The notes beneath the pieces are model-generated. The model did no database searches and was not told the origin of the DNA. It saw only the letters and a program-made list of their open reading frames with translations. The translations under genes were made by a program, and so were the position numbers. Shown here piece by piece: positions 44,686 to 53,868 of a stretch of DNA of 64,000 nt (position 1 is its first letter; each line of letters starts with the position of its first letter). The stretch lies in contig CALNYZ010000018.1 of assembly GCA_942490945.1 (NCBI GenBank), positions 1-64,000 on the forward strand. The letters are read 5' to 3'. This stretch comes from CALNYZ01 sp942490945 (GTDB taxonomy: Bacteria; Pseudomonadota; Gammaproteobacteria; UBA6429; Thiohalophilaceae).

Positions 44686-45012
44686 CTAACCTTTAAATTT
44701 CACCATTCGTGTCACCTGGATGTCTGATATAAATACGACACCGGAGTGCTCGTTATAAAATGGTGCCAGACCTTCGAGGATAGGCCTGACCAGGTCTTCA
44801 GGTACGGCGGCGATGATCATGATCAACACATCATCTTCGTTAAACATCAGATGGCCTTCATGAAAACCATGTCGACCCTTACCGGACAGGTTATTAATGA
44901 TCGTATAACCCTTGACGCCGGCCTGATCGAGTATGTCGGTAGCGAACGCCTGATGTTCGCCACTCAATATGATTTCAAGTTTTTTGAGCGGGCTGAAATT
45001 TAGATTCTTCAT
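44686..45012 (-). CDS. PII-like protein of the inorganic-carbon locus (CPII type)
   Basis: 108 residues with a PII-like ferredoxin fold: KKLEIILSGEHQAFATDILDQAGVKGYTIINNLSGKGRHGFH, then GHLMFNEDDVLIMIIAAVPEDLVRPILEGLAPFYNEHSGVVFISDIQVTR. It lacks the long T-loop with Tyr51 of canonical GlnB/GlnK. PII-like proteins of this type beside bicarbonate transport genes bind adenine nucleotide with bicarbonate. Its start overlaps the dabA stop by 4 bp, so it is co-translated with the pump. Confidence 0.85.
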   Translation of the reverse strand: MKNLNFSPLKKLEIILSGEHQAFATDILDQAGVKGYTIINNLSGKGRHGFHEGHLMFNEDDVLIMIIAAVPEDLVRPILEGLAPFYNEHSGVVFISDIQVTRMVKFKG

Positions 45013-48000
45013 GATGCACTGGACTCCTCAGTTAGATCAGATAAACCAGGTAATTCCTGTAGATTGACGGATGACAAGGGTTGCTTGATCCAATCACCAT
45101 CCTCGTAGGTACACACCAGTTGTTGTTCCGGATCGATCACCAATAAACGAATCCAGCTGTTACGTACCAGATATTTTACTGTAACGACATCTTCGACCGC
45201 ACGTCTGGCGTGTTCCAGGGGTGCCTCAATGACGGTGATCAAACGCAAGGGTTCATGATACGGCAGGCCGTTTTCCAGTACGGTCTGCGAAGGCAAGCCG
45301 GTACGCAGGTCACTGAGATTTCCGGTCATAACCCCAAAGCGGTCCGCCACATTATGGTAGACCTTGCTGCCACTGCCGAAACGTTGATTGTCGACGGTGG
45401 AAAAATAATGTTCCATGTTGATCCACTGTCCCACTACGAGTGGACCCGTGAGGATGTTTTCCAGCAGGCGTCGTTTGGGATCAATACGATAATCATAGGA
45501 ATGTAAAAACGAGCGGCCTTGCAGATTTATATCGCGTGTCAAACTACGTCGCCCGATAATAAAATAGGCATTACGTGACAGGCCCCACTCGGGACGTACC
45601 TGAGACCAGTCCATGGCATTACGTTGCACACCGCGCAATGCAGCGCCCGGTTCGGGTGTTGTCGATGACATTTGTAAACTCGGCAGGCGTTCCTGCGCAC
45701 AGAGTCGCGAAGCCGAGAGCAGTCCGGTGCGTAAGCGATCAATATACACAACATGCGAGGACGGGATGCGATCCAGATCATACAACTTGATTTCATCTGT
45801 AGTGGTATTGTGCAGAGCCGGGATAAACCAGGCATCGTCTGCGATATCGACCCCCTTGCTGCGCAGGCGCTGCCGCACTTCAGGCTTGTTCGCCATTTGT
45901 GCCAGTGCGCGCGCATTCACCAGACCATGGTTACCACCACAGGCACCACAGTCGAGTGCCGACTCGTAGGGATTGTTTTCAGAGGTGCTGCCATGCCCCA
46001 CCAGTAAAATAAAACGTGAAAAATCCCTGGTCAGACCAATCGCGCGTAATGCCTGACTGACGAAATTGACCTGTTCATCAAGACTGAAACCGATGCGCGC
46101 CAGGCGTTCCAGTTGTAATTGTGCAAACGCCGGATCTATCCGGTATACCTCGCGTAAGCGGGTTATAAACGACTTCGTCTGCGTTTCATCGAGTTGTAAC
46201 GTGCGGGTAAATTCCGGTGTATCGAACTGCTTGCCCAGCGCGGCTTCGCGCAATTCACGCACCATATCATCATTAACTTGTTCGGGTTCGAGCTGGAATT
46301 CCTGATGTATGGCTTGCACAATCAACGCACGTTGTACGGCACGTACATTGGAGTCCGCCTGTTCACGACTGAGCTTGTCCAGTATCAGATGCGTGGCCGG
46401 TTTTGGTTTGTGTAAATGTTTGCGCCAGCGGTTATAACTTTGCGGGATGAGTGTTTTGCCCAGCATGTCAAAACCGAACAACAGACCAATGGCTTCGACC
46501 GTGACAAACGGACTGAAGATCGATTCCTTGAGTTCATGCAGGGCTTTTTCCAGCGCCGTTACGGCGGCGATATCTTCCTGCTCGCTAACGGCCATTTCCA
46601 GCACCAGATTTTTCGGTGTCAGTAATACCGGACAAAGGTGGGTTTCACTGCCCTTGCCAAGCTCCATAAAACTTACCGGCACGCCAAAAAATCCGGCGAT
46701 ACCATAGGTCTGGTAGTCACCGACGCTTTCGAGGTGACGACGTATACGTTCAGAGCGGGTATCAATACAAAACAGTGCCTGCACGAACGGCCGTTTGTCA
46801 CGTGCTGGTTCGGGTTTTACATTCACACCTGCCAGCAAACCTGATATGGCATGGGCTTCCATGGCGCGTAACCACACCAGTCCTTCCTTGCGTTCAAAGC
46901 CGGACAGGATATTGATCAGGTTTGCCAGTTTGTCGACCGGCAGACGCCGTACAGTTTCTGGCGTGTTATCGGCTGCTTGCGCCAATGCGCGAAGTCGTAA
47001 AGCCTGTTTATTTGCGTCGTGCGCCCGCTTGTGTCGCACATATTCATCAAACAGTTTTTGAATTCGTTGCTGACTTCCCACCGCCAATGCCTGCTCCACC
47101 CGTGTGGCATAAGCCGGCAGAATTTCCCCTGCATACAATTCATGGCGCAAAAACGTCTCCATGGTACGGTTATCAATTGCACCGGCAATTTCACCACGGG
47201 TTGTCGCGATGCCCTTGCGCGCACGCTCTTGCAACAAGGCCAGTGCCAGCGTCAGGCGTACCGCAATAAGGTCGACCAGATCAGCCGGATAGCGCTCACT
47301 CCAGTAGTAGCGTTTGACACTCGCCCGCCAACGAATAAAACCGGCCCAGCCATGCAGGCGCGAGAGTTCGCGTGTAAAGTAGCCGACCCATTGGTCTTCC
47401 GGTATCTGCAGGGTTTTCATGACGTGCGCAATGATGCTCTCGGGGCGATCATTGACCTCAAGTATGTCGCGAACATTGAGCCCGCGTAAAAACAGTTTGG
47501 CATTGTGACTTGCGACCTCGCGCCATGCCGCGAAGAATCCACGTTTGCGTTCCGGCATACCCCACACCGATTGGCCTTCGTCAAAGAAATCCAGACAACT
47601 TTTAATCACCAGTTCATCAAGTTCCGCTGCGATCTCGGTACCATAAAGTGCATCAACGGTTTCGTATTGCGGTCGATCACCCAGCAAGGTATCTCGCAGC
47701 TTGTTGGTCAGTGCCGCCATATCGATCGGTTTGTCTGCTGCCGGTACTTCACCATTCAGTGCCGCATGAATATCGTTAACATCGGCCAGGCTACATGTCT
47801 GAATGACGGGTTTGTCGGTCTTCGTCATCAAGCACTGTAACCAGTGTTGACTGTCGATACCCTCGACGGGTTGTTGCGATGACAAAAAGACCTGGATGTC
47901 TGCATCCATTTGCGTCTTGTCCACCTTGCCTTGCTGAAAGTAACGTTGATAGGTTTTGCGTGGCAAATAACCGCAACCATGAAACAATTTTTGCCCTGCT

Positions 48001-48149
48001 TCGACGGCTTCGTGAAACGGTAAGTGCTCGAGACCGTGTAATGGATTGTGATGAATAAAGGATCGCATGGGCCAGAAAAAAGGAATCGGCTCCCCCGCGA
48101 CATAAATCATGGCACGAATTTGCAGTTGTTTACCGAGTGGCAGACTCAT
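45009..48149 (-). CDS. dabA: DabA (DUF2309), catalytic subunit of the inorganic-carbon pump
   Basis: 1,046 residues from ATG 48149 (AGGAG upstream); a longer upstream frame overlapping the preceding gene is not used. The beta-carbonic-anhydrase-like zinc site is complete: ALFCIDTRSERIRRHLE (Cys and Asp, near residues 460-462) and VGHGSTSENNPYESALDCGACGG (His near 720, Cys near 735). N-terminal IHHNPLHGLEHLPFHEA also fits. DabA hydrates CO2 vectorially when coupled to DabB, trapping bicarbonate in the cytoplasm. Third gene of a four-gene operon. Confidence 0.95.
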   Translation of the reverse strand: MSLPLGKQLQIRAMIYVAGEPIPFFWPMRSFIHHNPLHGLEHLPFHEAVEAGQKLFHGCGYLPRKTYQRYFQQGKVDKTQMDADIQVFLSSQQPVEGIDSQHWLQCLMTKTDKPVIQTCSLADVNDIHAALNGEVPAADKPIDMAALTNKLRDTLLGDRPQYETVDALYGTEIAAELDELVIKSCLDFFDEGQSVWGMPERKRGFFAAWREVASHNAKLFLRGLNVRDILEVNDRPESIIAHVMKTLQIPEDQWVGYFTRELSRLHGWAGFIRWRASVKRYYWSERYPADLVDLIAVRLTLALALLQERARKGIATTRGEIAGAIDNRTMETFLRHELYAGEILPAYATRVEQALAVGSQQRIQKLFDEYVRHKRAHDANKQALRLRALAQAADNTPETVRRLPVDKLANLINILSGFERKEGLVWLRAMEAHAISGLLAGVNVKPEPARDKRPFVQALFCIDTRSERIRRHLESVGDYQTYGIAGFFGVPVSFMELGKGSETHLCPVLLTPKNLVLEMAVSEQEDIAAVTALEKALHELKESIFSPFVTVEAIGLLFGFDMLGKTLIPQSYNRWRKHLHKPKPATHLILDKLSREQADSNVRAVQRALIVQAIHQEFQLEPEQVNDDMVRELREAALGKQFDTPEFTRTLQLDETQTKSFITRLREVYRIDPAFAQLQLERLARIGFSLDEQVNFVSQALRAIGLTRDFSRFILLVGHGSTSENNPYESALDCGACGGNHGLVNARALAQMANKPEVRQRLRSKGVDIADDAWFIPALHNTTTDEIKLYDLDRIPSSHVVYIDRLRTGLLSASRLCAQERLPSLQMSSTTPEPGAALRGVQRNAMDWSQVRPEWGLSRNAYFIIGRRSLTRDINLQGRSFLHSYDYRIDPKRRLLENILTGPLVVGQWINMEHYFSTVDNQRFGSGSKVYHNVADRFGVMTGNLSDLRTGLPSQTVLENGLPYHEPLRLITVIEAPLEHARRAVEDVVTVKYLVRNSWIRLLVIDPEQQLVCTYEDGDWIKQPLSSVNLQELPGLSDLTEESSAS

Positions 48150-48904
48150 AATAAATCTCCTGACAAGTACACGCTTCCCAGCATCATAATGATCAAGGCC
48201 AGCACATAGGCCCAGGTTGTCAGCATATGCAGATCCGCTACGTCGCCCGTTGCAGCCGGGCCGACAATCAACCCTTGCAGCAAACGCGCTGCTGCCCAAC
48301 TCCATAACAACCAGATGCCGAGTAACGTGGCGGCGACGCCCGGCAGGAGCGCACTCGTTTGTATAATCATTTTCAACATGACGAAAAATTCGGGAAACAA
48401 GGGTGTGGCAACCGCGGCGAGTACGACCACCACAAACACACCGGCAAAGCGTGGAATGGATTGCGCCAGTCCGCCGTATATACCGGTATATGCAGCACCA
48501 AAACGTTTTTCCAGACCGTCACATAACAGCGCCAGTAATAACAATGGGGCGGTAGCGGCAAACGTTTGCAAATGGATATGTTGCAGGTTGTCTGTAGCGT
48601 GTAATGTCAACCATAACAAAGCCCAAACCGATGTGGCAAGAAAGCTGATCCATTGTCCGACATCACGCAATGCCAGTAGTCTTATGCTATATAAGAGTGA
48701 GGTCGCGACTGCAACGACAAGCATCCATGTTGGCACGGTAACACCGCTAGTCTTGATCAGGAGCAGACCAAGATGCGGCCATGCCAACAGCAGTACACTG
48801 CGTAACAGGATGTTATGTGTGGCATTAAATAATTTATTAAACACCATGCTCAAGGGGAAGACGGGCAAGAACAGTGCAGCAAGCATGAGTGATAGTTCAG
48901 ACAT
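48146..48904 (-). CDS. Antiporter-like membrane protein between dabB and dabA
   Basis: 252 residues with about seven to eight membrane helices; KRFGAAYTGIYGGLAQSIPRFAGVFVVVVLAAVATPLFPEF looks like the helix pair of NuoM/MrpD-type proton-conducting subunits, but the length is about half. ATGA overlap with dabA and a 1-bp gap after dabB show tight coupling. Probably an additional ion-conducting or structural subunit of the pump. It is not part of minimal two-gene DAB systems, and I do not know a gene name. Confidence 0.75.
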   Translation of the reverse strand: MSELSLMLAALFLPVFPLSMVFNKLFNATHNILLRSVLLLAWPHLGLLLIKTSGVTVPTWMLVVAVATSLLYSIRLLALRDVGQWISFLATSVWALLWLTLHATDNLQHIHLQTFAATAPLLLLALLCDGLEKRFGAAYTGIYGGLAQSIPRFAGVFVVVVLAAVATPLFPEFFVMLKMIIQTSALLPGVAATLLGIWLLWSWAAARLLQGLIVGPAATGDVADLHMLTTWAYVLALIIMMLGSVYLSGDLL

Positions 48905-48905
48905 A

Positions 48906-50582
48906 TCAGCTCCACCTCAACCAAACGTTCAACCTGCCAGCAGATGCAAGTATCAAACGTGTCAGGCGGGTATAAAGATCAGGCAAGTAAAATTCACGTG
49001 TAACCAGCGCATAGAATGCCAGCCACAAACGACCTGAATATCTTACCTGGCGATGACCGTTGCGTTCGGAATAATAGGTGACTAACCAGCCCAGAATAAT
49101 AACTGCGGTGACAATGGCAACCAGTACATCAAAACGGAACAGATCAATACCTGCTGCAGCATAGATCTGTTTACGGAATGCCGGGTCCGGGTAAAGAAAT
49201 ACATCAAACGCGTGACTGATAACGGTATAACCCAATACGACAATGGTGAAAGACAGAATACTCAGGCCTACCAGACGCCACAGGTTTTGTGAACGCATGC
49301 GATAGGTGGCAAAAATTAATTGTGCGCCAGTTACCCAACCGAAGAACAGTAATACGATGGCGCCCTGTTTCTGAAAATAATCCTGTGACACTAACCAGTG
49401 CGCCAGTATTAACACCGTAACCGGCACAATCAGCGTAATGGCTGCCATCAACAGCCAGGGCTTACGTGTTCGGGCCGGGCGTTTCTCAACAACAAAGGTA
49501 TACAGTTCATCTTTTGGTACACCGTCGTCCTTGCGTGCCGTGTTAATAACGCCGCCGGCACTGAGAAACAGGGTACCTTTGAAAACGCCGTGTGCGATCA
49601 AATGATAAATGGCAAGCGAGAAGGCACCAATGCCGCATTCCATGATCATGAAACCCATTTGTCCCATGGTCGAATACCCCAGCGATTTTTTAATGTCGTT
49701 TTGTGTCAACATCAGAATGGAACCGATGATGGCAGTCACCAGACCGACAATGAACACCGCGTGCAAAACATCGCTGGTATGCACAAACACCGGTGCAAAA
49801 CGATTAATCAAAAATCCACCGGCGTTAACGATGCCGGCATGCATCAGGGCCGAAACCGGCGTGGGGCCGTCCATGGTATACGGTAGCCAGGTATGCAACA
49901 AAAATTGCGCCGAACGCGCAAAGGCAGCCAGTGCCAGTAGTGCACCCACAACTTCGGTCAGCGGTAATCCCAGAAAACTATGCGCGAACGGGGCCTGATT
50001 GATTTGTTCAAATATCTGTGACAACGACCAGGTACCATAGGCCTGATATAACAACACGGCAGCGAACACTAACGGCAAGTCACCAATACGATAGGTAATC
50101 AGGGTCCAGAACGCATAACGATAGGCAGTCGGATTACTTGTGTCCTGACCCAACAGGAAATACAACAATACGCCGACCAGATGCCACGCAACCAGTAAGG
50201 TGATGAGATCGCCGGCGGTTACCATGAGTAACAAGGCCGCCGTCATCAAATCGAGCAAAACAAAGAAGCGTGCATAGCCTGCTTCTTCGGCCATGTAGCG
50301 TAGCGAATAGATATGCACGATCAAACTGATGACGCCAATCACCAGCGCCATCAGAATACTTAAGGGATCAAAAATCAGAATACCCCAGGAAGTAAAATGC
50401 TGAACCTGACCGGCATCACCTGCGATGGCGTACCAAAGCAGTACACATGACACGATCACCGTCAGCAGGGTAGCGGTTACACTGATACGCGCCACACGCC
50501 GTCCCAGTTGTCCCGACAACACATGCGTAAGCAGCGCTGATAGCAGCGGTAGTAGTACGATCAATGTAATGTAGTTGGTCAT
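48906..50582 (-). CDS. dabB: DabB, NuoL-like cation-conducting subunit
   Basis: 558 residues from ATG 50582 (MTNYITLIVLLPLLS); a longer frame upstream lacks a ribosome-binding site. About fourteen helices; HAGIVNAGGFLINRF, DIKKSLGYSTMGQMGFMIMECG and YHLIAHGVFKGTLFLSAGG are the conserved lysine-bearing helices of NuoL/MrpA antiporter-like subunits. DabB couples cation movement to DabA-driven CO2 hydration. First gene of the operon. Confidence 0.93.
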   Translation of the reverse strand: MTNYITLIVLLPLLSALLTHVLSGQLGRRVARISVTATLLTVIVSCVLLWYAIAGDAGQVQHFTSWGILIFDPLSILMALVIGVISLIVHIYSLRYMAEEAGYARFFVLLDLMTAALLLMVTAGDLITLLVAWHLVGVLLYFLLGQDTSNPTAYRYAFWTLITYRIGDLPLVFAAVLLYQAYGTWSLSQIFEQINQAPFAHSFLGLPLTEVVGALLALAAFARSAQFLLHTWLPYTMDGPTPVSALMHAGIVNAGGFLINRFAPVFVHTSDVLHAVFIVGLVTAIIGSILMLTQNDIKKSLGYSTMGQMGFMIMECGIGAFSLAIYHLIAHGVFKGTLFLSAGGVINTARKDDGVPKDELYTFVVEKRPARTRKPWLLMAAITLIVPVTVLILAHWLVSQDYFQKQGAIVLLFFGWVTGAQLIFATYRMRSQNLWRLVGLSILSFTIVVLGYTVISHAFDVFLYPDPAFRKQIYAAAGIDLFRFDVLVAIVTAVIILGWLVTYYSERNGHRQVRYSGRLWLAFYALVTREFYLPDLYTRLTRLILASAGRLNVWLRWS

Positions 50583-51047
50583 CTTGATCTTATGTTTTTC
50601 TGCTAAAGATGAGTTTACCCGCCAACAATATTTCAGGCGGACCACATTGCTTCGTGGACAGGGTTGTCAGATCGCAACCTCTGCCCCCGCATAGGCAGGT
50701 CTGCCGGGGACGGGACATAATTAATAGCCCCTAGTCTATATGTTGGACAGGATTGAAGTTATCGATATTACGTATAGAATCTATTGCCTATAGGCTATGG
50801 GACAAAATCGGATGTTATTGATAAATAAGGGATCGTACTTTAGCGGCGCCAGACGCCTGCGCGCGCGACATCAAGGCACAAGCAGACTGCATGACTTGCG
50901 GGTGTTGTTAATGAGGTGTGGGCAACACATGAAACTATGTACAAAACAGGGTAGCTACTTATATATATAATAGCGGCAGGACAAACATGCCAATTCATAC
51001 ACAGCATTGCCAGAATCTGACAAGGTGGTTTAAATGGAATTTATGAC
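50583..51047. promoter_or_regulatory. Upstream region of the dab operon
   Basis: 465 bp between divergent genes. It must contain the dabB promoter. CTGCCCCCGCATAGGCAGGTCTGCCGGGG near 50683-50716 can fold into a stem. I see no CbbR-type T-N11-A match I would defend, and no regulator gene adjoins it. Confidence 0.45.
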
Positions 51048-51509
51048 ATGTATCGTTATACGCTAACTATTGTTTTTTTGTTTTACATTTTTAAACCGGC
51101 ATTCGCCGCACAAGCCGCCTTACAATTTTTAGGTACATACGATAACGTCAGCTCATCTGCTAGCGGGCATTGTTATGGTACCAGTGTGTCTTTGTGGCAA
51201 ATAAATAATAGCGAAATTATAGGCATGCTGGATGTACACGCCGGCCTGTGCGGCGACCCACCCTGTTCACTGTTGAAGGGGAATATAAATAATAATATCG
51301 TGTCTGTTAAAACCACAGCACCTGTTTACAATAAACACTATTTATTTACCGGCTATATAATCAATTCGCAATTAACGGGTATGTTGAATAAATCGAAAAC
51401 AACATTACAGAAGAATTCATTTAATCTGCAGTATAAAAACGTTGCAGCGTGGTGTGCTGCATGGTCAAAAGTGTTGAGGTGCAAAGGTGTGAAGGCGTAC
51501 TGCAAATAA
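51048..51509 (+). CDS. Secreted protein of unknown function
   Basis: 153 residues with a signal peptide (cleavage near AFA-AQA) and four or five cysteines (HCYGTS, LCGDPPCS, WCAAWSKVLRCKG). The mature region is beta-rich: ALQFLGTYDNVSSSASGHCYGTSVSLWQINNSEIIGMLDVHAGLCG resembles a small lipocalin-like or periplasmic sandwich. Family not recognised. The start has only a weak ribosome-binding site. Confidence 0.65.
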   Translation: MYRYTLTIVFLFYIFKPAFAAQAALQFLGTYDNVSSSASGHCYGTSVSLWQINNSEIIGMLDVHAGLCGDPPCSLLKGNINNNIVSVKTTAPVYNKHYLFTGYIINSQLTGMLNKSKTTLQKNSFNLQYKNVAAWCAAWSKVLRCKGVKAYCK

Positions 51510-51559
51510 TTCACAAACTGCTAGTGTTGATAAGCAACAGATCGTAATAAGAGAATACG

Positions 51560-51748
51560 ATGCGCAATAAAATATCCGGAATAATTGGTGTTTTATGGGG
51601 CGGGGCAATAATCGTAAACTGGTTTTTATCAAAAAACGCAGCGGCAAATGGCGCCTATCAAAACGGTAAAACGGGCGCAGTCATTCCTGGTGCATTATTG
51701 TTTGTTGCCGGATTGCATTATTTTTTCAGGAAACCTGCTGACAAATAA
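51560..51748 (+). CDS. Small two-helix membrane protein
   Basis: 62 residues: helix about 6-24 (ISGIIGVLWGGAIIVNWFL) and helix about 42-57 (VIPGALLFVAGLHYFF). Short basic tail. AAGAGAA precedes the ATG. Unknown function. Confidence 0.6.
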   Translation: MRNKISGIIGVLWGGAIIVNWFLSKNAAANGAYQNGKTGAVIPGALLFVAGLHYFFRKPADK

Positions 51749-51840
51749 CACCCACCCAAAGTTTGAACAAACAGCTATGCCGGTGCAAGTTATTCAGCAC
51801 CAATATATAATCGCACTAAACCGCATTGGCGGAGGTAACC

Positions 51841-52149
51841 ATGTCAATCAACAAGCTATTACTTGCCGTACTATTCTTCACCAGCCTGCCAGTATTGGCT
51901 GTTCTGCCACCGAGATACCATAATGCGAATGATCTGGACGCTATGATTTCTTATATAAAAAGTAATACAAAGATAATAGAAACATTACGCTCAATTGATT
52001 TTCAACTGCGTGCGATTCATTATGGTAACAACTGTACGGTCACATTCAGGCGTGCAGACGTCGCCAGAGTCATGCCGGGTCCGGCAGCACCGCTGGTTGT
52101 TGACAAGACAGAATGCGCTGATAGTACGACGAGTAAATATCTGCAGTGA
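51841..52149 (+). CDS. Small secreted protein
   Basis: 102 residues from ATG 51841 (GGAGG 6 nt upstream; an earlier in-frame codon is ignored). Signal peptide LLLAVLFFTSLPVLA, then MISYIKSNTKIIETLRSIDFQLRAIHYGNNCTVTFRR. Two cysteines in the mature part. No family recognised. Confidence 0.6.
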   Translation: MSINKLLLAVLFFTSLPVLAVLPPRYHNANDLDAMISYIKSNTKIIETLRSIDFQLRAIHYGNNCTVTFRRADVARVMPGPAAPLVVDKTECADSTTSKYLQ

Positions 52150-52211
52150 CGCGGGCAGCATAAACACTATCTATTCACGGATTTATATATGGCTTGCTAA
52201 AGGAGTGAATC

Positions 52212-52520
52212 ATGCTCGAGCTAAGACCGACATGTGAGAATTGTAACAAGGCACTTGCGCCTGATTCGACAGAGGCGCGAATCTGTAGTTATGAGTGTAC
52301 GTTTTGTCGCGACTGCGTGGAAAAAATTCTGGAAAATGTTTGTCCGAATTGTGGCGGCGGTTTTTATCCCCGACCTGTACGGCCGAAACATAATTTACGC
52401 AATGATAATTATCTTGGCAAAGATCCGGCATCCACCACGGTGAAGTACCGACCGGTTGATGTAGCCGCACACAAACTGTTTGCCACAGATGTCAAGCACA
52501 TCCCGTCTGCCGAGCGATAA
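52212..52520 (+). CDS. DUF1272 zinc-ribbon protein
   Basis: 102 residues. The N-terminal 60 carry LELRPTCENCNKAL, ARICSYECTFCRDCVEKILENVCPNCGGGFYPRP: eight cysteines forming a double zinc ribbon, the DUF1272 pattern. The C-terminal 40 residues are a charged tail beyond the usual family length. Small cytoplasmic zinc protein of unknown role. Confidence 0.85.
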   Translation: MLELRPTCENCNKALAPDSTEARICSYECTFCRDCVEKILENVCPNCGGGFYPRPVRPKHNLRNDNYLGKDPASTTVKYRPVDVAAHKLFATDVKHIPSAER

Positions 52521-52653
52521 TGTATTCAGAGCTGAGTATGTTGAACCTGTTTCTTCTATTTGCTGCCATTTCTTATCTATACTTAACCGTATATATCAGT
52601 GAATACAGATAAAAAAGGTTACTAAAATAGAATAGTAATGGCTGTAGCATAAT

Positions 52654-52971
52654 ATGAAATCATTGGATTTTTTACTGTTTATTCTTATCGCGGTGATTTT
52701 GCTTGTCACGCATGTCAAACTGGCGCAATTTCGTATCAAGCAATGGGCACGTGAAAATGGGTACCGTCTCCGATTCTGTAAAATACGTCTGGCGAATATC
52801 GGGCCGTTTTCCTATTTCGGTACCAGTAGTGGACAGTCCATTTTCCGGATTGAAGCGGTCAGCTATGACGGCAAGATTCGCGCGGGTTTTGCGCGTGCCG
52901 GTGGCTTTTTCTTTGGCTTGCTGCGCAAACGTGTGGAAGTGAAGTGGGATAAAAACCAGGCATTTGAGTAA
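52654..52971 (+). CDS. Small membrane-anchored protein
   Basis: 105 residues with one N-terminal helix (residues 5-22, LDFLLFILIAVILLVTHV) and a cytoplasmic basic domain with paired strands (GYRLRFCKIRLANIGPF, SIFRIEAVSYDGKIRAGFARAGGFFFG, RVEVKWD). No family recognised. Fits a conserved inner-membrane protein of autotrophic proteobacteria in appearance only. Confidence 0.6.
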   Translation: MKSLDFLLFILIAVILLVTHVKLAQFRIKQWARENGYRLRFCKIRLANIGPFSYFGTSSGQSIFRIEAVSYDGKIRAGFARAGGFFFGLLRKRVEVKWDKNQAFE

Positions 52972-53043
52972 GCCCGTTTCATTTCGATATAGCCTTGTTG
53001 TACATACAACATTTCAACTTGATTTGGCAGGAAGATTAAATAA

Positions 53044-53250
53044 ATGGATAGCAGCGCACAACTGGTGTGGGGAATATTGTTCGGCTCGGTCGGCATTGGC
53101 TATTTTATTTAGGGTAAAAAACAGCGTGCCGTGGTGCCTTTTGTTGCTGGTGTCTTGTTGTGTGTGTTTCCCTATTTTGTCAGCAACGTCTACCTGATGG
53201 TGTTGGTGGGTGTTGCACTGGCTGCGCTGCCGTACTTTATACGTTGGTAA
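53044..53250 (+). pseudogene. Two-helix membrane protein interrupted by a single amber codon
   Basis: The frame ATG 53044 to TAA 53250 codes for 68 residues, broken only by TAG at 53110-53112 (codon 23). Before it: LVWGILFGSVGIGYFI; after it: GKKQRAVVPFVAGVLLCVFPYFVSN and ALAALPYFIRW, a pattern typical of a short conserved inner-membrane protein in which this position is usually Tyr. One base change (TAT or TAC to TAG) would restore it. Confidence 0.75.
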
Positions 53251-53254
53251 TCAG

Positions 53255-53707
53255 TCAGACAAAAAATTCACCCTGCCATTGTTCGTGAAGAAAATCCAGC
53301 TCAAGCAACTTCGGACGCATATTTAACGCGGCCGGTGTTGAGAAGGTATGTTTGACAGGAAAGCTTGCAGCAAATTCGTGCGGGTCACATGAATTTGACT
53401 GTACGGCACGAAACGCAATTTTCAGCATGTCGTTAACCTTGTGCATTGGCAGTTCCGGATTGTCATGAAAGTTGTCATGAAACAACACACGTTTTTTAAC
53501 AACACAGGAAAAATATAATTGCATTTCAACAATGAGCGGTGCGTTACGCATGCGCAGTTGTTTGTCGGCACGCGTTGTCCATCTGATCTGTAAAGCCCGT
53601 TCGTCTTTGTCGTAAAGAATTGATTTACTGCAGGCATATGGATGCAGCCATCGTGTTATGCCGGCGAAGGCATCGGGCAGGGCAAAGTAACTATTGTGCA
53701 GATTCAT
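53255..53707 (-). CDS. Hypothetical protein, 150 aa
   Basis: 150 residues, soluble, no signal peptide. Contains KDERALQIRWTTRADKQLRMRNAPLIVEMQLYFSCVVKKRVLFHD, mixed strands and helices. No recognised domain. It is convergent with the preceding interrupted gene (4-bp gap). Could be a small regulatory or enzyme protein. Confidence 0.6.
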   Translation of the reverse strand: MNLHNSYFALPDAFAGITRWLHPYACSKSILYDKDERALQIRWTTRADKQLRMRNAPLIVEMQLYFSCVVKKRVLFHDNFHDNPELPMHKVNDMLKIAFRAVQSNSCDPHEFAASFPVKHTFSTPAALNMRPKLLELDFLHEQWQGEFFV

Positions 53708-53868
53708 AAACCGGTTCAGCCAGGAAGTTGTCAGCTCGGATTATAAGTGTAGCGTAAAACTGGCGTGAAACACCTCAGGCAGCCAACAGGCCATAAAATC
53801 ACAGCTAAAATTCCAATAACAGGCAGCAACTGATATCCATAGTAGAGTTTTGTTCCTACAATATCTAC

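Noticed and set aside
45009..48305. Longer DabA start at 48305
   Set aside because: The extra 52 codons lie inside the upstream membrane-protein gene; ATG 48149 has AGGAG and gives the family's normal N-terminus.
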